Shown here piece by piece: positions 17,826-21,694 of a DNA stretch of 21,694 nt. This DNA comes from Phlegmacium glaucopus (taxonomy: Eukaryota; Basidiomycota; Agaricomycetes; Agaricales; Cortinariaceae). The notes beneath the pieces are model-generated. The model searched no databases, had not been told where the DNA came from, and was given only the letters and a program-made list of their open reading frames with translations. The DNA lies in the NCBI GenBank assembly GCA_015039465.1, contig MU130157.1, positions 560,736 through 582,429 of the forward strand. Direction: 5' to 3'. How positions within the stretch are numbered: position 1 is the stretch's first letter; each line of letters opens with the position of its first letter. The translations under genes and the position numbers were made by a program.

Positions 17826-18495
17826 ATGTCGAAGACTCCGTATTCGACTCAAGCTCAGAAAATAATCCTTCCCGTTGTTCGAGTGGGCACTGTTGCCAGC
17901 CATGACCGTCTTTGAAGCAGTTGTTGCATTGTTGATACACATTTGGTGGTGGAAAGTCTTCGGATAGAATGATTCGTGATCCATTGCCCAGAGTATAACA
18001 CCGTCGAGATGTGTGTCTGTCGGTATCGCAAAGAGAGCAGTGGCGTTGGACAAGAATTTCTTTGTCGTCGTCGATGACAATGGGATTGGAGCGTGAGCTG
18101 GGATTGGTCGAATCAGGAAGAGGAAGGGGGGAGAATGTTTGTCGTCTGGGGTATGGAGAATGTCGTCGTGTGCCGATGGGGTCATTTCTTTTGAGTCTGA
18201 TAAACGGCTCGATGTGATGAACTAATCCACAACTAGCCATATTGTTGTATACTGTGTCAGCTTGTGTTTTGAGGTATTCGAGTTCTCGTTTTGCCCGTAT
18301 GATGGCTTGGTCGACGTGGTGAAAATAGAGGAATTTGGTATATAAGACGGTGTTTGGTTGAAGGAAGGGCATGAGATTGTTGATGTCATGTCTGGTTTGT
18401 ACATAAGAAGAAAGCTCTTCGTGGGTGAAGTCGTAAATCGGGGGTCAGACGCGAGCATAGCGGGACGAAGAGGATGAGGATGGGGTTCGAGGCAT
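17824..18495 (-). pseudogene. 3' ORF of family-B element: double CCHC zinc-knuckle protein
   Basis: The frame starts at ATG 18495 (MPRTPSSSSSSRYARV) and runs about 223 codons to TAA 17826-17824, with one in-frame TGA (18447-18445), probably a CGA to TGA change. It has a Ser-rich start, a predicted helical middle (DQAIIRAKRELEYLKTQADT), a Pro/Ser linker, a PIVIDDD acidic-hydrophobic motif, and two zinc knuckles of form C-x2-C-x4-H-x4-C (CSLCDTDRHTSRRC and CNNCFKDGHGWQQC). It lies after integrase on the same strand and before the polypurine tract, so it belongs to the retrotransposon. Zinc knuckles imply nucleic-acid binding, as in Gag, but position and layout are unlike Gag. I do not know the family; a regulatory or nucleocapsid-like role is inference. 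Confidence 0.62.
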
Positions 18496-18499
18496 GACT

Positions 18500-18706
18500 T
18501 CAGAAAGAGGGGCAGTAAATTCGAGAGTAATTGATTTCGAAGTCGAATTTAGGGAGAGTAAAGTTGTCGTCTTTTTGTTTTTCGAGAGCGAGTCTTATAT
18601 CTTTGAATTTGTCAGCGATTTTGGCGATGACGTTGATGAATTTTAAGAAGTCCTCATCGACGCATTCGTGTTGATAAGAAGTGTAGCGCATGTTTTCGAA
18701 GCTGTT
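18500..18706 (-). pseudogene. Small frame downstream of the chromodomain, possible Pol tail
   Basis: The frame is the same as that of the chromodomain and is separated from it only by one TAG (18709-18707), which could come from CAG. It encodes NSFENMRYTSYQHECVDEDF, then a helical, charged FLKFINVIAKIADKFKDIRL stretch, and stops at 18500, five bases before the ATG of the zinc-knuckle ORF. Either Pol carried an extra tail of about 65 residues or this is a short separate ORF starting at Met 18691. No known domain. Confidence 0.4.
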
Positions 18707-19228
18707 CTAATTGAGGTGATGGGTTTGTTTATAAAGCGACAGCGTGTTGTCTGCATTTTTGATGTGTGACTCGGGTTCCCACGTTGCTTCGGAGATTGGG
18801 TAATCTTTCCATTGGATCTTGAATTGATATCCTCGTCCTCGTTTTCTGTGTCCAATGATCGATTCGACTTTGTATTCTTCATTTCCGTCGATGATTTCTG
18901 TGGGTGGTTTAAGAAAGTTCGGTCCATGTACTTCATTTTTGATGTATGGCATGAGGAGGTATGCATGGAAGACGTTGTGAATCTTCCATGTTTCAGGGAG
19001 TTTTAATCGATAAGTGAGAGGTCCAAGGACTTTCTCGATGGGAAATGGTCCTTCTCGTCTTGGTGCGATTTTCTTGTTGTAGTTCGTTTTTAGATTTCTG
19101 GAGTCTAACCAGACTAGTTGTCCTTCGCAAAATGGTTTGAAGTTCAATTTGATCCTGTTTTCCATTTGGTGTCTTGCTAGTTCGTGTGCTGCCAGAGCTT
19201 CTTCTCGGTCTTTGATTAATTTCCGTGT
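18707..19228 (-). pseudogene. Integrase C-terminal domain and chromodomain of family-B Pol
   Basis: This continues the integrase frame after one in-frame TGA (19231-19229), probably a CGA change. The C-terminal integrase part holds a GPF-type motif (RREGPFPIEKVLGPLTYRL). The chromodomain covers roughly residues 97-149 counted from Met 19165, with Tyr98, Trp119 and Trp129 at the aromatic-cage positions (EEYKVESI, FKIQWKDYP, EATWEPE). In chromoviruses this domain binds methylated histone H3 and steers integration into heterochromatin, which matches the transposon-rich setting. The domain itself looks complete; only the stops prevent a full polyprotein. Confidence 0.85.
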
Positions 19229-20278
19229 TCATTCTTCAACGGCAGGGAATTGTGTGTTTTCAAATGAAAGAGGGATGGAGATTGGAGACGATCCCATGAT
19301 CAATTCGAAAGGAGTTCGTGTTCTTCCGGAGTGTCTTCTGTTGTTATGGGTAAATTCAAGCGTAGGTAAGGCGGATAACCAGTTTGTTGGGTTGTCAAAG
19401 CAATAGATCGAGAGATATGCTTCAATTTCTTGATTGAAACATTCAGTTGTTCCGTCAGATTGAGGATGAAAGGCCGTTGTTTTCGCGTGTTCAATTCCAA
19501 GCAATTTGAAAAGGTTCTCAAAGGCTTTGGCGGTGAATCGAGGGTCTCTATCGGAGATCATCTTGTCAGGGAGTCCGAATCGTTTGTAGAGGTTGTCGAG
19601 CAAAAATTGAGCGATGTCTTCGGAAGTACAGGTTTTTGCACAAGGGATAAGAATCACCCCTTTTGTAAGCCCATGGTCAACCACGACCAGTACAGCGTCT
19701 TTGCCGTCGATAGGTGGTAGGTCTGTGATTAAGTCCATCGAGCAGTTCGCAAAAGGTCTAGAATCCTTCGGTCCTTCAATCGGTAGAAATGACGGTTTTG
19801 ATGGGTTTCTGTTGATCTTAAACTGTTGACAATCTGAACACCCTTTCACATAGTTCTTCACGAAAGTACGGAGTCCAGGCCACCAATAGTGTTGAGAGAT
19901 TGAATTATATGTTTCTAATTCTCCTGGGTGCCCTGCGGTTGGTGCGTCGTGGAATTGTTTCACTAGTTTCTGACAGAGTTCTCGATTTTGAGGAATATAG
20001 TTCTTCCCTTTGTAAAATAGGATTGGTTTCCCCATGAATTCTTCTGTTAACCAGTCTTCAAGATCGCTTTTTAAATTGGAAGGTCCTTTCTCGAGTAAGG
20101 AGCGCAATGCATCGGCTGCGTCGGTGTCTATATCGGTGGAGTTGGCAATCTGTTCTTGTAAATCGAGGTCTACCAGATTCACAAATAAGGAATCAGGGAG
20201 CATTGTAATGTCTTCATTGTCGTTGTCATCTTTAGGACAGAGATCAGCTCGTCGGGATAGAGCGTCGGATTGGATCAT
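19229..20278 (-). pseudogene. Integrase of family-B Pol
   Basis: Integrase inserts the cDNA copy into the host chromosome. Counting from Met 20278, the zinc-binding HHCC motif is H110, H117, C147 and C150 (QFHDAPTAGH ... GCSDCQQFK). The catalytic triad is D182 (SMDLITDLP), D243 (ISDRDPRF) and E279 (GTTECFNQ), spaced D-x60-D-x35-E as expected. The start of this frame (QSDALSRR) is the end of RNase H, so this is the middle of a polyprotein, not a separate gene. The catalytic core is intact to the TGA at 19231-19229. Confidence 0.88.
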
Positions 20279-20568
20279 CTTGTTTCCAGGTAAATGAATG
20301 AGATTGACATTGAATTCCGAAAGGAATAGTGACCATCGAGCTTGTCGTCTGTTCAGCTTCTGTGCGGTTCGGTAATAGGTTAGATTCTTGTGATCAGAAT
20401 AAACTGTTGTTGTGTGTTCGGATCCAAGGATATAGTGTCTCCAGTCAGTTAAAGCTCATATGATTGCTAGGAGTTCGCGATCATAGATTTCGTAATTTTG
20501 CTTGGTAGGGGAAAAGCTTTTTGATAGGAAAGCTATGGGGTGTCGGTCTCCGTTCATGTCTGTCTGAG
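20279..20568 (-). pseudogene. RNase H domain of family-B Pol (C-terminal part)
   Basis: The same frame as integrase, read upstream, encodes [20 protein letters not shown], then [13 protein letters not shown] with the catalytic Glu, and YSDHKNL with a catalytic Asp. An in-frame TGA (20458-20456) stands where these proteins have Trp or another residue. The domain is cut at 20568 by the solo LTR and continues at 21164 on the far side, where the first catalytic Asp is found (IESDASKYASGAVL). RNase H degrades the RNA strand during reverse transcription. Confidence 0.83.
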
Positions 20569-21163
20569 TGTTAAGTTTAAAGCAAAGGAGAAGTCACGTC
20601 GGAGTTACTCCGGAACGGACGGAACGGAACCGGAACAGTAACCCGGAAAGGACGTTGGCCTCAGCGTATGTGCTGTGCCGCCCAGCTCCTAAGGTGTCCT
20701 GATTTCGGAACGGAAGAAAAAGTAATAAGTCGGAAGACCTCAGTGACTTAGAGGAAAAACAAGAGGAGGGGAACTAAGTTGATATTCGAACTAAGGGAAA
20801 ACATACAAGTTCGAGTACTTTAAATATAAAGAGAATTGCAACCGAAATATAGAATATAAATATAAGTGCTGCGTTCTGCTCCCGGGAAAGGTCCTGCATT
20901 CTTGGGTGAATAATCCATGGCTAGTGTGCTGACTGATAGTGGGAAAGTGATGACAAAGGAATAGTTGTTATGACGAAGGTGTGGTAAGGTGTTTGGAATA
21001 TCGTCGGAAGAGTCGGAATGATACGGAGAAGTCTCGGAGTCGGACGTAGGAGGAGTAGAGTCGGAAACAAGGGAGAGTACTGGAACGGAGTACGGACTAC
21101 CGGAAACGACTCCAACGGAGTCGGACCGGAGTAACGTGTGACGGAATGTGACGGAATGTAACA
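20569..21163 (-). mobile_element. Solo LTR of family A (595 bp) nested in family-B pol, CTGAG duplication
   Basis: In plus orientation it starts TGTTAAGTTTAAAG and ends GGAATGTAACA, and is flanked on both sides by the 5-mer CTGAG (20564-20568 and 21164-21168). It aligns along its length with the LTR at 1938-2521. No internal retrotransposon sequence remains, so two LTRs recombined after insertion. A short tandem copy of ACGGAATGT near its right end partly explains its greater length. It shows that family A was active after family B had inserted. Confidence 0.95.
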
Positions 21164-21694
21164 CTGAGTAAGGACTGCGCCTGATGCGTATTTCGAAGCA
21201 TCGGATTCAATTTGGAAAGGTCGGGTCGGGTCAGGCATTCGTAAAACCGGTTCTTCAGTAAAACATTGTTTCAACATTTCAAAGGTTTCTTGGCATTTAT
21301 CGGTCCATTCGAAGGGTGTGAACAATCTTTCTTCAAAAGATTGTTCAATGGTTGACATAGGTCAGAGAAGTGTCGGATGAATTGTCGATAAAAGTTTCCG
21401 AATCCTAAAAAGGATCGTACTTCTTTCACAGATGTAGGAGTTGGCCAGTCTCGGATACCCTTAAGTTTGGTTGGGTCCATAGAGATCTTGCCTTCTTTGA
21501 TGATCATTCCTAAGTATTCCACTTTCTTCTTGTTGAATTCGCATTTCTTTGGTTTCAAGTAAAGATCGTTTTCCCGTAGACATTGTAGGACTTTCTTCAT
21601 TATTTCTTCGAGATCTTTTTCATTCTTTGCAAAGATTAAGATGTTGTCCATGTATACAATGATGTAGTCGCCTTCGATAAGATCTTCAAAAATG
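21164..21694 (-). pseudogene. Reverse transcriptase C-terminal part and RNase H start of family-B Pol
   Basis: From the right edge the minus frame reads [20 protein letters not shown], the RT active-site region, followed by [19 protein letters not shown] and the [14 protein letters not shown] thumb/connection signature of Ty3/gypsy RT. The catalytic YxDD box reads YMDN here (AAC at 21645-21643). After about 21320 the frame shifts by one base; the continuation ([19 protein letters not shown], then the RNase H start) is in the frame of integrase. The fingers and palm start lie outside the window. Confidence 0.83.

Larger units (their letters stand above)
17411..21694 (-). mobile_element. Ty3/gypsy chromodomain retrotransposon, family B, 3' part
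   Basis: On the minus strand the order is RT (from the right edge), RNase H (interrupted by a solo LTR), integrase, chromodomain, a small tail frame, a zinc-knuckle 3' ORF, polypurine tract and 3' LTR. RT before integrase identifies Ty3/gypsy, and the chromodomain places it among the chromoviruses. The 5' LTR, gag and protease lie beyond the right edge. Removing the solo LTR and one CTGAG copy re-joins the RNase H frame. Several stops and one frameshift show that this copy is dead. It is a different family from the element at 1-2521, judging by the LTR. Confidence 0.88.

Noticed and set aside
19137..20297. Plus-strand ORFs of 64-96 codons opposite the integrase
   Set aside because: Antisense shadows of a clearly recognisable integrase.

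Overview
The window looks like a transposon-rich stretch of a filamentous basidiomycete (probably Agaricomycete) genome. The evidence is introns of about 47-55 nt with GTAAGT/GTATGT donors, a NACHT-WD40 (NWD, fungal NLR-like) gene, chromodomain Ty3/gypsy retrotransposons of fungal type, and several non-autonomous DNA transposons. I see no rRNA, tRNA, CRISPR or bacterial-style operon. The organism call is inferred from gene style only.

Layout. 1-2521: the 5' part of a minus-strand Ty3/gypsy element (family A: LTR, gag, broken protease, start of the protease-RT linker) that runs off the left edge. Its LTR ends exactly inside the reading frame of an NWD gene, so the gene (2522-5627, plus) has lost its NACHT nucleotide-binding part here. 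It keeps the C-terminal side of NACHT, a linker, and 13 near-identical 42-residue WD40 repeats with one frameshift. 5628-8900: non-coding DNA carrying a CCA-rich low-complexity tract, a hAT-type MITE with an 8-bp target duplication (6516-7088), a long inverted-repeat PIF/Harbinger-like element with a TTA duplication (7195-8051), a palindromic repeat, and a truncated family-A LTR. 8937-10483: a TATA promoter, a broken coiled-coil gene, and a modular tandem array with a period of about 292 bp. 10681-12762 (minus): a decayed multi-exon gene of a family I do not recognise, with an acidic, aromatic repeat tail. 12780-13900: a GCGAC-rich repeat with a 19-bp minisatellite. 13930-14530: transposon remnants.

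14539-17049 is a 2.5-kb element bounded by perfect 24-bp terminal inverted repeats. It has arrays of GGAATCC-type words at both ends, an internal series of seven C-run/G-run hairpins, and a nested second hAT MITE (15797-16406, 8-bp duplication GTTGGTCG). 17411-21694 is a second minus-strand Ty3/gypsy element (family B): 3' LTR, polypurine tract, a 3' ORF with two CCHC zinc knuckles, chromodomain, integrase, RNase H and RT. It is itself interrupted by a 595-bp family-A solo LTR with a 5-bp CTGAG duplication.

Taken together this reads as a nested, ageing transposon cluster that has split an innate-recognition-type NWD gene. The least explained parts are the inverted-repeat elements whose arms are built from short self-complementary words, the hairpin array, the zinc-knuckle 3' ORF, and the acidic-repeat gene family. 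Most coding remnants carry single-base frameshifts or nonsense changes. That fits decay, though uncorrected assembly errors could explain some of the frameshifts.
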